Program-made: the position numbers and the translations under genes | Notes under the pieces: model-generated | What the model was told of the DNA's origin: nothing | What the model saw: the letters and a program-made list of their open reading frames with translations, nothing else | The model's database searches: none | Shown here: piece by piece, positions 46,139 to 55,257 of the stretch | Numbering within the stretch: position 1 is the stretch's first letter | Layout of the letters: every line of letters begins with the position of its first letter | From: Methylomonas sp. AM2-LC | Lineage (GTDB): Bacteria > Pseudomonadota > Gammaproteobacteria > Methylococcales > Methylomonadaceae | NCBI RefSeq assembly: GCF_039904985.1 | Contig: NZ_CP157005.1 | Span: 248,001 to 312,000, forward strand | DNA length: 64,000 nt | Reading direction: 5' to 3'

Positions 46139-46723
46139 ATGAAACTGCATACCACTTTAAAATCTGCTTTATTGGCGGCTATAGTAGCGGTCTTAACTGG
46201 CTGTACCCCAGAAATTAGAGATCAATCCTCAGCAGAAATTCAACAGCAAATCAGTGTTAAAAGTTTGCCCGATAGCCCTAATCGTATTTTGACTGCGCCG
46301 GACTTGAATGTTCAGCAGTTTCGCATGGCGTTTTATGGATACAATACTGTTTCTTATCTTTTGGCCGCAATTAAGGATGATCAGTCTTCAGGCTTAAATT
46401 ACCAACTGCAATTTGATGCTAAATACGGCATTGTTGGTAGCCGTTACATTAGACACTATGACATGGCGAAAATGCAAAATGGTGTTGTTATACCAACCAC
46501 ACAACTTAGGCATGATGCGTTAAGCTGTCAGATGTACGGCGACATGGTTAATGGCTGCCTGTTTCGTGATCGGGCAAATGTGGCGATTAGTCTGGAGCAG
46601 TTGCAAAGTGGTCGTCAATCCGGTTTAACTTTGATACTGAGTTCTGCTGACAAAAACTACGAAACCTTAGACCTGCCTGCCCAGTATATCGATGGATTTC
46701 TCATAGCAGTACAAAATAAGTGA
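46139..46723 (+). CDS. Putative lipoprotein
   Basis: 194 residues from ATG 46139 (AGGGAC upstream). Leader L-K-S-A-L-L-A-A-I-V-A-V-L-T-G-C gives a clear lipobox (L-T-G-C, Cys22). The soluble part contains R-M-A-F-Y-G-Y-N-T-V-S-Y. No recognised family. It is followed 3 bp later by the YkgJ-like gene, so the two are probably an operon. Confidence 0.65.
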   Translation: MKLHTTLKSALLAAIVAVLTGCTPEIRDQSSAEIQQQISVKSLPDSPNRILTAPDLNVQQFRMAFYGYNTVSYLLAAIKDDQSSGLNYQLQFDAKYGIVGSRYIRHYDMAKMQNGVVIPTTQLRHDALSCQMYGDMVNGCLFRDRANVAISLEQLQSGRQSGLTLILSSADKNYETLDLPAQYIDGFLIAVQNK

Positions 46724-46726
46724 AAG

Positions 46727-47221
46727 ATGACTACTCTCTTGCAACTCCAAACTGATATCGAAATCCGCGTAAACGCTATTCGCGAGGGTCATCCCGATTG
46801 GTTATGCAGACAGGGCTGTGATAACTGTTGTAAGCGGCTTGCCGAAGTACCAAATATTACCGAGGAAGAATGGAATTGGCTAAAAGTGGGATTACTAACC
46901 TTATCGACTGAACAGCTTCTGGACATCGATAAGAAAATGGCCGCTATGGGTAATCAATCCTCTCGCCCTTTCGTATGCCCGTTTTTGGACAGCATGATAG
47001 GTGCCTGTAAAGTATACGCCTATCGACCTGTAGCTTGCCGAACCTACGGATTTTATGTCCAACGTGACAAAGGCTTGTACTGTAAAGAGATTGAAGCGAT
47101 TGTAGAGGATGGTTGGTTGGCCGAGGTGGTGTGGGGCAATCATGACGTTATTGATCGTGGTCTTTGTGGTCTGGGTGAATCACACGAATTGACCGTTTGG
47201 TATGCTGAATGGAGGAAGTAA
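46727..47221 (+). CDS. YkgJ-family cysteine-cluster protein
   Basis: 164 residues. Cysteine motifs C-R-Q-G-C-D-N-C-C near the N-terminus, then F-V-C-P-F-L-D and A-C-K-V-Y, R-P-V-A-C-R-T-Y-G and C-K-E match the YkgJ (CxxxCxxCC) metal-binding family (zinc or iron). Biochemical role unclear. It lies right after the lipoprotein gene. Confidence 0.8.
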   Translation: MTTLLQLQTDIEIRVNAIREGHPDWLCRQGCDNCCKRLAEVPNITEEEWNWLKVGLLTLSTEQLLDIDKKMAAMGNQSSRPFVCPFLDSMIGACKVYAYRPVACRTYGFYVQRDKGLYCKEIEAIVEDGWLAEVVWGNHDVIDRGLCGLGESHELTVWYAEWRK

Positions 47222-47226
47222 AAGGT

Positions 47227-47253
47227 TTGGGTTAGGTTTTAACCCTAACCCAA
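47227..47253. terminator. Hairpin after the YkgJ-like gene
   Basis: TTGGGTTAGG / CCTAACCCAA, a perfect 10-bp stem with a 7-base loop, lies between two converging genes. No U-run follows on either strand. Confidence 0.5.
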
Positions 47254-47287
47254 CATGTCAGCTCGTAGCTGATCAAGTGTACTTTTA

Positions 47288-47671
47288 CTAACAGTTAGAG
47301 TTTACTGAGCAGGAATCGTAACATGCTTGAGGAGTACCCAGACTGGTATAGTCTGAGACGCCGTTAATTATGCATTCAAATCCTTGTAGCCAACCATTAT
47401 TACTGTCTGGATAGGCTGCCCCGCCAGAGGTTTCGCAGCGTATTGCTACATCTTTACCCGAACGAGCAATATTTAAATCTACGCCATCTCTACAGCCCGC
47501 TAAAGTATCTGCTCCGCCGCCACCGCCACCTCCACCGCCTCCGCTACCAAATATTGAATCACTCTCATCTCCGCAACTGTCAAACTCAGGCGCACACCAG
47601 CCAGTAGTTTCCATGGCTTGGCTAGCAGAGCTAACCAATATTAAAATTAATGCCAAACTAAACTTGTTCAT
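47288..47671 (-). CDS. Secreted glycine-rich, cysteine-rich small protein
   Basis: 127 residues with a signal peptide cleaved near A-S-Q-A-M (about 19). A run of ten glycines (about 44-53) separates two Cys-containing regions. The mature part has eight cysteines, including a tail C-Y-D-S-C-S-V-N-S-N-C. A family is not recognised. Disulphide-rich and extracytoplasmic are inferred. The long GGC/GGT run (complement on the plus strand at 47513-47548) is a low-complexity site prone to slippage. Confidence 0.55.
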   Translation of the reverse strand: MNKFSLALILILVSSASQAMETTGWCAPEFDSCGDESDSIFGSGGGGGGGGGGADTLAGCRDGVDLNIARSGKDVAIRCETSGGAAYPDSNNGWLQGFECIINGVSDYTSLGTPQACYDSCSVNSNC

Positions 47672-48056
47672 AACGAAATCTCAATTTAATTAACAATCGT
47701 ATGGGTTGTTTTTGAAAATCAATGTGATCAACTGGGTAAATTGTTAGTCGTTAAACAGCTAGTAACCCGCTAATATTTAACTCATAAGCCGGTTGCTTAT
47801 TTGCTTGGATCCAACTGTCCATGTATGGTTAAGTAATGCTGTTTAGCCGTATGCAATTCAATGTTAAAACTTGATTTCGTTGATAATAGTAAACAGATAA
47901 TAAAAATATATATGTAAGCTTTATCACTGCCTATTTGTTAAATTTTCTACGGTAATTGTGAGTGGATTTTTTATGGTGAGATACAAAGCTTATGATTTTG
48001 TTATAATTTTATAATATATATTGTAACAATTTTGCATTTCAGCAAAGGAGACATTG
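47672..48056. other. Gene-free divergent region upstream of the SDR gene
   Basis: About 385 bp, AT-rich. Promoters for both neighbours are expected. Nothing specific recognised. Confidence 0.35.
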
Positions 48057-48815
48057 ATGACCAATAAAATAGCAATCGTTACCGGTGGTAGTCGCGGTTT
48101 GGGCAAAAGTACGGCCTTAAAACTGGCCGAAGCAAGTATTGATGTCATTTTGACTTATCACACTAATCAGGTAGAAGCTTTGGCTGTGGTCGCCGAAATA
48201 GAAGCGCTGGGTGGTAAGGCGGCGGCTTTGCAACTGGATGTTGGTAACATAGCAGGATTAAACGACTTTGTGCAACGTGTTACACAGGTATTAACTAATA
48301 AATGGCAACGTAATACATTCAATTTTTTGGTCAATAACGCCGGAATTGGTGGGCATGCCAGTTTTGCCGAAACCACAGAAGCACAGTTTGATAATTTGGT
48401 TAATATCCATTTTAAAGGGGTATTTTTTCTAACCCAAAAGTTATTGCCATTATTGGCAGATCAGGGGCGGATTGTGAATGTTTCTACGGGAATGACTCGA
48501 TTTGCTTTGCCGGGCTTTTCTGCCTATGCGGCTATGAAAGGCGCTATTGAAGTGTTAACCAAATATCTGGCTAAAGAGTTGGGTGAACGCGGTATTGCAG
48601 TTAATGTGGTGGCTCCTGGCGCAATTGAAACCGATTTTGGTGGTGGAGTGGTGCGGGATAATACGCAGCTAAATACATTTATTGCTTCTCAAACCGCTTT
48701 GGGCAGAGTGGGTTTGCCGGATGATATTGGTGGAGTGGTTGCTGCTCTATTAAGCGAAAACAGTGCTTGGATTAATGCGCAACGTATTGAAGCTTCTGGC
48801 GGTATGTTTATTTAA
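48057..48815 (+). CDS. Short-chain dehydrogenase/reductase (SDR)
   Basis: 252 residues from ATG 48057 (AAAGGAG 8 bases upstream). T-G-G-S-R-G-L-G near 11-18 (NAD(P) motif), N-N-A-G, the catalytic Ser in V-S-T-G, and Y-A-A-M-K (Tyr-x3-Lys). C-terminal V-A-P-G-A-I-E-T-D-F. It resembles 3-oxoacyl-ACP reductase-like oxidoreductases. Substrate unknown. Note the variable G-M-T-R-F before the catalytic Tyr. Confidence 0.85.
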   Translation: MTNKIAIVTGGSRGLGKSTALKLAEASIDVILTYHTNQVEALAVVAEIEALGGKAAALQLDVGNIAGLNDFVQRVTQVLTNKWQRNTFNFLVNNAGIGGHASFAETTEAQFDNLVNIHFKGVFFLTQKLLPLLADQGRIVNVSTGMTRFALPGFSAYAAMKGAIEVLTKYLAKELGERGIAVNVVAPGAIETDFGGGVVRDNTQLNTFIASQTALGRVGLPDDIGGVVAALLSENSAWINAQRIEASGGMFI

Positions 48816-48834
48816 TCTGAATATTTCCTTATTT

Positions 48835-49311
48835 ATGCTGCCTATAGATCCGCCTAACCCGACTAATCAATTTTATGCCGATCATATTCAGTTGCTGCTG
48901 GATAGTTATCAGCGTTTGTTAAACAAGCCTTTGCTGCTGGTTGCTCCAGATTTAACGCTTGCAGAGCAGGTGTTTAAGGGCGGTTTTGCTTTGTTATCGC
49001 ATAATACTGATAATGAGCCTTTATTCAATTATGCCAATGTTACTGCTTTGCATTTGTTTGAGTTGGAGTGGCAAGAGTTAGTGGGTATGCCATCGCGCTT
49101 ATCCGCAGAACCGATGCTACAGATGCAACGTGAGCAGTTATTAAAAGAAGTGGCTGATAAGGGCTATATTGATCATTATTCTGGGGTGCGTATCGCAAAA
49201 AGTGGTAAACGGTTTTTGATCAACAATGCAGTGGTTTGGAATGTATATGATCAGCAACAGCATTTTTATGGTCAAGCGGCTTATTTTAAAGATTGGGTAA
49301 TGATGCCATAG
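48835..49311 (+). CDS. MEKHLA-domain protein
   Basis: 158 residues from ATG 48835. The middle part reads F-N-Y-A-N-V-T-A-L-H-L-F-E-L-E-W-Q-E-L and V-W-N-V-Y-D. This PAS-like arrangement of the MEKHLA domain is known from plant HD-ZIP III proteins and from bacterial sensors and small proteins. It follows the SDR gene by about 20 bp. Role unknown. Confidence 0.75.
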   Translation: MLPIDPPNPTNQFYADHIQLLLDSYQRLLNKPLLLVAPDLTLAEQVFKGGFALLSHNTDNEPLFNYANVTALHLFELEWQELVGMPSRLSAEPMLQMQREQLLKEVADKGYIDHYSGVRIAKSGKRFLINNAVVWNVYDQQQHFYGQAAYFKDWVMMP

Positions 49312-49506
49312 GAAATACTAAAACCTCTATTTAGATTAAGCGTATTAGAACTTGATAACGCTTTGATTTATTGTAATTATTTTTCGTAGCGATTTTGGAG
49401 AACAGCGTTTTTTCAAAATGCTGGTACATCTTAAAGCATCCCGCGATAAAATCCTTTCATTTACGACCTGATGTCGTAGCCAATAACCGAGATTATTGTT
49501 ACCTCT
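49312..49506. other. Spacer before the ABC-F gene
   Basis: No gene. Weak AGCG/GCT hairpin near 49405-49427; no definite promoter seen. Confidence 0.3.
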
Positions 49507-51390
49507 ATGCTTAATTTTAAAAATATCGCTATTCGTCGCGGCAATCGTTTGCTGTTTAGCGAGGCATCATTCACTATTCATAAGTCGCAGAAAATAGGAT
49601 TAACCGGAGCCAATGGAACGGGTAAATCCAGTTTGTTTGCCATGTTGCGGGGCCAATTGCAAAGCGATGAAGGCGATTTTTCCATGCCGCCTAATCTGGA
49701 AGTTGCTCATGTGGCGCAAGAAACACCCGCATTAACCTGTTCGGCACTGGATTATGTGCTGGATGGTGATCGTGAGTTACGACAATTGCAAGCGCGCTTA
49801 CTGCAAGCCGAACAATCACACGATGGCCTTAAACAGGCAGAACTGCATGCAGCACTTGAGCATATTGGCGGTTATACCGCTCAGGCCAGGGCTTCACGTT
49901 TATTAAATGGTTTAGGCTTTACTACTGCTCAGGAAACACAACCAGTTAATTCTTTTTCTGGTGGGTGGCGGATGCGCTTGAATTTGGCGCAGGCGCTGAT
50001 GTGTCGTTCCGATGTGTTGTTGTTGGATGAGCCAACCAACCACTTGGATTTGGATGCAGTGATCTGGTTGCAGGAATGGTTATGTCGATATCCGGGTACT
50101 TTATTGCTTATTTCACACGACCGGGATTTTCTGGATATGATTACTGATCATATTATTCATATTGAGCAGAATAAAGCGGAAATTTATACCGGTAATTATT
50201 CCGATTTTGAACGCATGCGCGCGGAAAAACTTTCACAGCAACAATCTGCTTTTGAAAAGCAACAACGCGAAATTATCCATATACAGAGTTTTATAAACCG
50301 TTTTAAGGCGCAGGCTACCAAGGCGAAACAGGCGCAAAGTCGGATTAAATCGCTGGAAAGAATGGAAATTATCGCTCAGGCGCATGTCGATTCACCGTTT
50401 AATTTTAGCTTTCCTGCACCTAAAAAACTACCCAATCCCTTGTTGAAGATTGAGGACGCAGAAATTGGTTATGCTAATAAAGTAGTGATTAATAGTGCCA
50501 GTTTGTCAATATCACCTGGGGATCGTATAGGCTTATTAGGTCCTAATGGCGCAGGTAAATCCAGTTTAATTAAAGTGTTGGCTGGAGAAATGAAGCCCTT
50601 AAGCGGTAAATTGCAAACGGCAGAAGCCTTGCATATTGGTTATTTTGCACAACATCAGCTTGAGCAGTTACGTTTGGACGAGAGTCCGCTGTGGCATTTG
50701 CAAAAATTGGATAATCAGGCCACCGAGAAAGATTTACGCAATTTTTTGGGTGGCTTTGATTTTTGTGGTGACAAAGTCACCGAGGCTGTCGAGCCGTTTT
50801 CGGGTGGCGAAAAAGCACGATTGGTACTGGCTTTGCTGGTTTATCAAAACCCGAACTTATTATTGCTGGATGAGCCTACCAATCATCTGGATTTGGAAAT
50901 GCGACATGCTTTGAGTGTCGCTTTGCAAGATTATCAGGGTGCTATTGTGCTGGTATCGCATGACAGGCATTTATTACGTTCGGTTACAGATCAATTATTA
51001 TTGGTTGCAGATGGTAAGATACAAAACTTTGACGGTGATTTGGATGATTACCGTACTTGGTTGGCGGAGCAAAAGAAAACAGGTGATGATGCATCCCTGA
51101 CGGATGCAAGCGGTGTTTCGCGCAAAGATCAGCGTAAATTAGATGCAGAGCGGCGAATACGTTTAAAACCGTTTCAGGATGCGGTTAAAAAAGCGGAAGC
51201 GGCTGTGGAGAAATTTCATCAACAACAGCGCGAATTGGAAGATATGTTGGCTGATCCGGGGATTTATCTGGATGAAAATAAGGAAAACTTAAAACAATTA
51301 CTAAACAGAAAAGGTCAGATTGATAATGCTCTTGAACAAGCAGAAATTGATTGGCTGACTGCCGAGGAAAATCTGCAACAAGCGGAGTAA
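49507..51390 (+). CDS. yheS: ABC-F family ATPase (YheS-like)
   Basis: 627 residues, two ABC domains with no membrane segments, so a soluble translation-factor-type ABC-F. Walker A G-A-N-G-T-G-K-S-S (about 34-42) and G-P-N-G-A-G-K-S-S (near 344). Signatures are S-F-S-G-G-W-R-M-R and P-F-S-G-G-E-K-A-R, each followed by L-L-L-D-E-P-T-N-H-L-D. The interdomain arm and a coiled-coil C-terminal tail match YheS. It acts on stalled ribosomes in E. coli homologues. The symbol follows resemblance. Confidence 0.85.
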   Translation: MLNFKNIAIRRGNRLLFSEASFTIHKSQKIGLTGANGTGKSSLFAMLRGQLQSDEGDFSMPPNLEVAHVAQETPALTCSALDYVLDGDRELRQLQARLLQAEQSHDGLKQAELHAALEHIGGYTAQARASRLLNGLGFTTAQETQPVNSFSGGWRMRLNLAQALMCRSDVLLLDEPTNHLDLDAVIWLQEWLCRYPGTLLLISHDRDFLDMITDHIIHIEQNKAEIYTGNYSDFERMRAEKLSQQQSAFEKQQREIIHIQSFINRFKAQATKAKQAQSRIKSLERMEIIAQAHVDSPFNFSFPAPKKLPNPLLKIEDAEIGYANKVVINSASLSISPGDRIGLLGPNGAGKSSLIKVLAGEMKPLSGKLQTAEALHIGYFAQHQLEQLRLDESPLWHLQKLDNQATEKDLRNFLGGFDFCGDKVTEAVEPFSGGEKARLVLALLVYQNPNLLLLDEPTNHLDLEMRHALSVALQDYQGAIVLVSHDRHLLRSVTDQLLLVADGKIQNFDGDLDDYRTWLAEQKKTGDDASLTDASGVSRKDQRKLDAERRIRLKPFQDAVKKAEAAVEKFHQQQRELEDMLADPGIYLDENKENLKQLLNRKGQIDNALEQAEIDWLTAEENLQQAE

Positions 51391-51393
51391 ACT

Positions 51394-51903
51394 ATGTACC
51401 CATTAATCGTACTGTTTTTTAATATTACCTTATTACGCAAAGGCCCTCAGGATGTGCCAGCTTCTGTTTGGGTAATACGTGTGGTTTTGCCTGTCTATAT
51501 CGCCATTAATATGCTGATACTACTATTGAGCGAGGAAAGTGCAACGGCATTTTTGCAAATAGCGGTTGATTTTTTAATGATGGTAGCGTTTATTTGGCCT
51601 TTATTGTACTTTTCAGCCAAGACTGCTCGCTTTTCGCAAACTCTATGTGCTTTTCTTGGCACGGATGCGGTGATTAGTTTTTTTGCAATTCCGGTCGTTA
51701 GTACACTGAGTGCGCAGCCCTCAGGATTCGCCATTTTCATGATGTTTATACTCATGATATGGCATTGGTTGGTCAGTGGACATATTTTAAGGCATGCACT
51801 GGATAAACCTTTATTTTTTGGTTTAGGTTTAGCTCTTTTATACAAATTGATCTTATCCCAGGTCATGGCTTTGCTGTTTCCTGTTATTTCTACCCAAACA
51901 TAG
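51394..51903 (+). CDS. Conserved polytopic membrane protein, unknown
   Basis: 169 residues with four or five hydrophobic segments (about 3-12, 28-46, 50-72, 80-106 and 128-160). It begins 3 bp after the ABC-F stop, so it is co-transcribed. Not a recognised transporter. Role unknown. Confidence 0.7.
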   Translation: MYPLIVLFFNITLLRKGPQDVPASVWVIRVVLPVYIAINMLILLLSEESATAFLQIAVDFLMMVAFIWPLLYFSAKTARFSQTLCAFLGTDAVISFFAIPVVSTLSAQPSGFAIFMMFILMIWHWLVSGHILRHALDKPLFFGLGLALLYKLILSQVMALLFPVISTQT

Positions 51904-51913
51904 TGGGGGTTTT

Positions 51914-52354
51914 ATGTCTCTCTACACGCATATTCTGATTGCAGCTGATTTTTCCGATCATGGCCATGAAGTGAGTCATGTGGCCAAGCAGCTCGCTGAA
52001 CAAAATCAGGCGAAACTCAGTGTCATACACGTATTTGAAAATATTCCTATTGCCGAACCTTTGTATGCGCCCATGACCTTTGATGCTGATATTGCCGAAG
52101 AGTTGATGAAAAATGCACAAATTGGTTTGCGGAAATTTGCGGATGACTTGTCCGTTCCAGAAGAACGTCAGTGGTTTGAACTGGGTAGTCCTAAATTGGA
52201 AATTGTGCGTGTTGCGGAAGAAAATCAGGTCGATTTAATTGTGGTAGGCTCTCATGGTCGGCATGGTTTGGGTTTATTGCTGGGTTCTACCGCCAACGGA
52301 GTTTTGCATCACGCTAAATGCGATGTATTGGCGGTACGCTTAAAAGATGACTAG
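51914..52354 (+). CDS. Universal stress protein (UspA family)
   Basis: 146 residues, single Usp domain. N-terminus H-I-L-I-A-A-D-F-S-D-H, then D-L-I-V-V-G-S-H-G-R-H-G-L-G-L-L-L-G-S-T-A-N-G-V-L-H-H-A. The G-x2-G-x9-G-S/T-type ATP-binding loop is kept. It follows the membrane protein gene by 10 bp. A generic role in stress adaptation. Confidence 0.9.
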   Translation: MSLYTHILIAADFSDHGHEVSHVAKQLAEQNQAKLSVIHVFENIPIAEPLYAPMTFDADIAEELMKNAQIGLRKFADDLSVPEERQWFELGSPKLEIVRVAEENQVDLIVVGSHGRHGLGLLLGSTANGVLHHAKCDVLAVRLKDD

Positions 52355-52626
52355 TGGCTGCTTTAATTATTCCGCATAGTTTTTATAAATTAAAATCAAT
52401 AGCCTTTAGGATATGCTGAACAGAGTGAGCGCATTCTATAAAAGCTGATTTTTACGCAGGATAGTAAGGTTGATTAATAAAGGTACATTGAATTTTCAAT
52501 CGGTAAACTTTAAGCTGTATAACGTTGGCTAGTAAGATGACTAATGCCTTTCGGCAAGTAACCCTGTTGGGTAATGATAGAGAGAAACACCTTTACACAA
52601 GCACATAACAATAATAGGAAAAAAAC
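52355..52626. other. Spacer before the TM2 gene
   Basis: About 270 bp without a gene. AT-rich; no clear terminator or operator. Confidence 0.3.
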
Positions 52627-53040
52627 ATGCTTGGACATATAGAAAGTTACGACGAAAAATTTCAAACCGGTATCGTTAAGTATCAGGATGAGTTTTACGA
52701 ATTTCATCTTGATCAATGGACTTCTAATCAACCACCTAAAACAGGGGATGATGTTGATTTTGATCATGATGAGGGTAAAGTCACCGAAATTGGTTTAGTG
52801 GGTGCTTATTTGGTGGAATTAAAGCCGGTAAAAAGTCGCATTTTAGCTGCCTTATTGGGTATTGTTTTAGGTTTTGTAGGCATACATCGTTTTTATTTGG
52901 GTTTTTATACTTTAGGTCTTGCACAAATTGCGGTGACCTATCTAACTGGCGGTTATGGCGTTGTGTGGGGATTTACAGAAGGTATTTTGATTTTTTTGGG
53001 TCACATCTATAAAGATGCTAAAGGCAGGCCTTTAAAATAA
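52627..53040 (+). CDS. TM2-domain protein with N-terminal soluble domain
   Basis: 137 residues. The first about 55 residues (L-G-H-I-E-S-Y-D-E-K-F-Q-T-G-I-V-K-Y) are a small beta-rich, acidic domain that resembles a cold-shock-like fold. The C-terminal TM2 domain carries L-L-G-I-V-L-G-F-V-G-I-H-R-F-Y-L-G and then G-Y-G-V-V-W-G-F. TM2 proteins are membrane proteins of unclear function. SD AATAGGA is weak. Confidence 0.75.
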   Translation: MLGHIESYDEKFQTGIVKYQDEFYEFHLDQWTSNQPPKTGDDVDFDHDEGKVTEIGLVGAYLVELKPVKSRILAALLGIVLGFVGIHRFYLGFYTLGLAQIAVTYLTGGYGVVWGFTEGILIFLGHIYKDAKGRPLK

Positions 53041-53142
53041 TCAATTACATAAAATCGTCTGGCGGTCGCTGATTATCTCCTTTCTAGGTTACAATCAGCA
53101 CTTGTTTACACGGTTGAATGTGACCCTGCTCAGAGAACAAGA

Positions 53143-54630
53143 ATGACACCCGCACAATTTATAGAATATGCCCAACAGGGCTATAACCGCATACCGGTAT
53201 GTCGCGAAGTATTGGCTGATTTAGATACCCCGCTTAGCGCCTATTTCAAACTGGCAGATGCTCCTTATTCCTATTTATTTGAATCGGTTCATGGTGGAGA
53301 GCAATGGGGACGCTACTCTATTATTGGGTTGCCTTGTAGAATTCGCATTAAAATCAGCGGGTTGACTATTCGTATAGAAACAGAGGGTGCTGCTACTGAA
53401 TGCTTTGAGCATAGTCACCCATTGCAATGGATAGAAGAATACCGTTTGCAATTTAAAGTGCCTGATATAGAAGGCCTACCCCGTTTTAATGGTGGCCTGG
53501 TTGGCTATTTCGGCTACGAAACTATTGCCTATATTGAGCCACGTCTGCAATCAAAGGGTAAACCCGATCCGATTGGCACACCCGATATACTATTGATGGT
53601 GTCAGAAGATTTACTGGTGTTCGACAATCTATCCGGGAAGATGCTATTACTGACGCATGCTGATCCGTCTAAGGCCGATGCTTTTAACGCAGCCCAAGCT
53701 AGATTGGATGAACTAGTGGTAACGTTGCGCGAAGCTAAAGCAAATCCGCAGCCCCATGTACAACTAAAATGTGTAGAGGAAGCTGATTTTGTATCCGGTT
53801 TTACCCAGCAAGGTTACGAAGATGCGGTATTAAAAGCCAAACAATACATTTCGGATGGCGATATTATGCAGGTCGTATTATCGCAGCGCATGTCTATACC
53901 GTTTTCTGCCTCCCCACTTGATTTGTATCGCGCTTTGCGTTGTCTGAATCCTTCCCCGTATATGTATTATCTTAATCTGGAAGATTTTCATATCGTTGGT
54001 TCTTCACCGGAGATACTGGTGCGTCTGGAAGATGATTTGGTCACTGTACGCCCTATTGCCGGTACGCGTCCGCGTGGTGCTAGTCAGGAACAGGATTTGG
54101 CTTTTGAACAAGAGTTGCTTGCAGATCCTAAAGAAATTGCCGAGCATTTGATGCTGATAGATTTGGGCCGTAACGATACGGGGCGGGTGGCTAAAATCGG
54201 TACCGTTAAATTGACTGATAAAATGATTATAGAGCGCTATTCTCATGTCATGCATATTGTGTCTAATGTCACTGGCGAATTGCAGGATAATAAAAATGCT
54301 TTCGATGTGTTGGCGGCAACTTTTCCGGCTGGCACTGTCAGTGGTGCGCCTAAAATTCGAGCCATGGAAATTATCGACGAGCTGGAGCCAGTAAAGCGTG
54401 GTATTTATTCTGGTGCAGTGGGGTATATTTCCTGGTCGGGTAATCTGGATACGGCTATTGCTATCCGTACTGCGGTAATTAAAGATAAAACCTTACATAT
54501 TCAGGCGGGTGCTGGCATCGTTTACGATTCGATACCACGTAGCGAATGGGAGGAAACCATGAATAAAGGTCGAGCAGTGTTTATGGCGGTGACTATGGTC
54601 GAAGCAGGTTTGGAAGGAGGTAAGGCATGA
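53143..54630 (+). CDS. trpE: Anthranilate synthase component I
   Basis: 495 residues, chorismate-utilising enzyme starting tryptophan synthesis with TrpG. Signatures: [29 protein letters not shown], and [10 protein letters not shown]. The N-terminal part holds S-Y-L-F-E-S-V (Trp feedback site). It overlaps trpG by 4 bp. No leader peptide or attenuator was seen in the 100 bp upstream. Confidence 0.95.
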   Translation: MTPAQFIEYAQQGYNRIPVCREVLADLDTPLSAYFKLADAPYSYLFESVHGGEQWGRYSIIGLPCRIRIKISGLTIRIETEGAATECFEHSHPLQWIEEYRLQFKVPDIEGLPRFNGGLVGYFGYETIAYIEPRLQSKGKPDPIGTPDILLMVSEDLLVFDNLSGKMLLLTHADPSKADAFNAAQARLDELVVTLREAKANPQPHVQLKCVEEADFVSGFTQQGYEDAVLKAKQYISDGDIMQVVLSQRMSIPFSASPLDLYRALRCLNPSPYMYYLNLEDFHIVGSSPEILVRLEDDLVTVRPIAGTRPRGASQEQDLAFEQELLADPKEIAEHLMLIDLGRNDTGRVAKIGTVKLTDKMIIERYSHVMHIVSNVTGELQDNKNAFDVLAATFPAGTVSGAPKIRAMEIIDELEPVKRGIYSGAVGYISWSGNLDTAIAIRTAVIKDKTLHIQAGAGIVYDSIPRSEWEETMNKGRAVFMAVTMVEAGLEGGKA

Positions 54631-55217
54631 GCACTGTTAAATTGGTCATGATCGATAATTATGATTCGTTTACTTATAATCTGGTGCAGTATTTTGGCGA
54701 GTTAGGCGCAGAGGTAACCGTTGTGCGTAACGACGAAGTCAGTGTCGAAGCTATAGATGCATTACGGCCTGATAAGATTGTTATCTCGCCTGGACCCTGT
54801 ACACCAAAAGAAGCCGGTATTTCTGTTGATACTATTCGCACCTATGCAGGCAAATATCCAATTTTAGGTGTCTGTTTGGGGCATCAAAGTATAGGCTATG
54901 CGTTTGATGGCAATATCATCCATGCAAAGTCAATTATGCATGGCAAAACGTCACAGGTATATCATCATAATCTGGGGGTTTTTTCCGGTTTGAATAACCC
55001 CTTTATTGCAACTCGCTATCATTCTTTGGTTATTGAACAGGCCTCTCTGCCAGACTGTTTGGAAGTAACTGCCTGGACGCAGGATGCGGCTGGTAATTTG
55101 GATGAGATTATGGGGGTGCGTCATAAAACGCTGGATATTGAAGGTGTGCAATTTCATCCGGAATCGATTCTGACTGAACATGGACACGATATGCTGCGTA
55201 ATTTTTTGCAGCGTTAA
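54627..55217 (+). CDS. trpG: Anthranilate synthase component II (glutamine amidotransferase)
   Basis: 196 residues, class I amidotransferase. Nucleophile Cys83 in G-V-C-L-G-H-Q, with His177 and Glu179 in F-H-P-E completing the triad. [11 protein letters not shown] at the N-terminus. TrpG and PabA look alike; the overlap with trpE and the downstream trpD favour TrpG. Confidence 0.93.
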   Translation: MSTVKLVMIDNYDSFTYNLVQYFGELGAEVTVVRNDEVSVEAIDALRPDKIVISPGPCTPKEAGISVDTIRTYAGKYPILGVCLGHQSIGYAFDGNIIHAKSIMHGKTSQVYHHNLGVFSGLNNPFIATRYHSLVIEQASLPDCLEVTAWTQDAAGNLDEIMGVRHKTLDIEGVQFHPESILTEHGHDMLRNFLQR

Positions 55218-55257
55218 AGCTAAAAATTTAACCCCGTCTTTACTCGCCATCAACCCT

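Noticed and set aside
53041..53142. Possible trp leader peptide or attenuator before trpE.
   Set aside because: No short frame with tandem Trp codons and no terminator-type hairpin were found.
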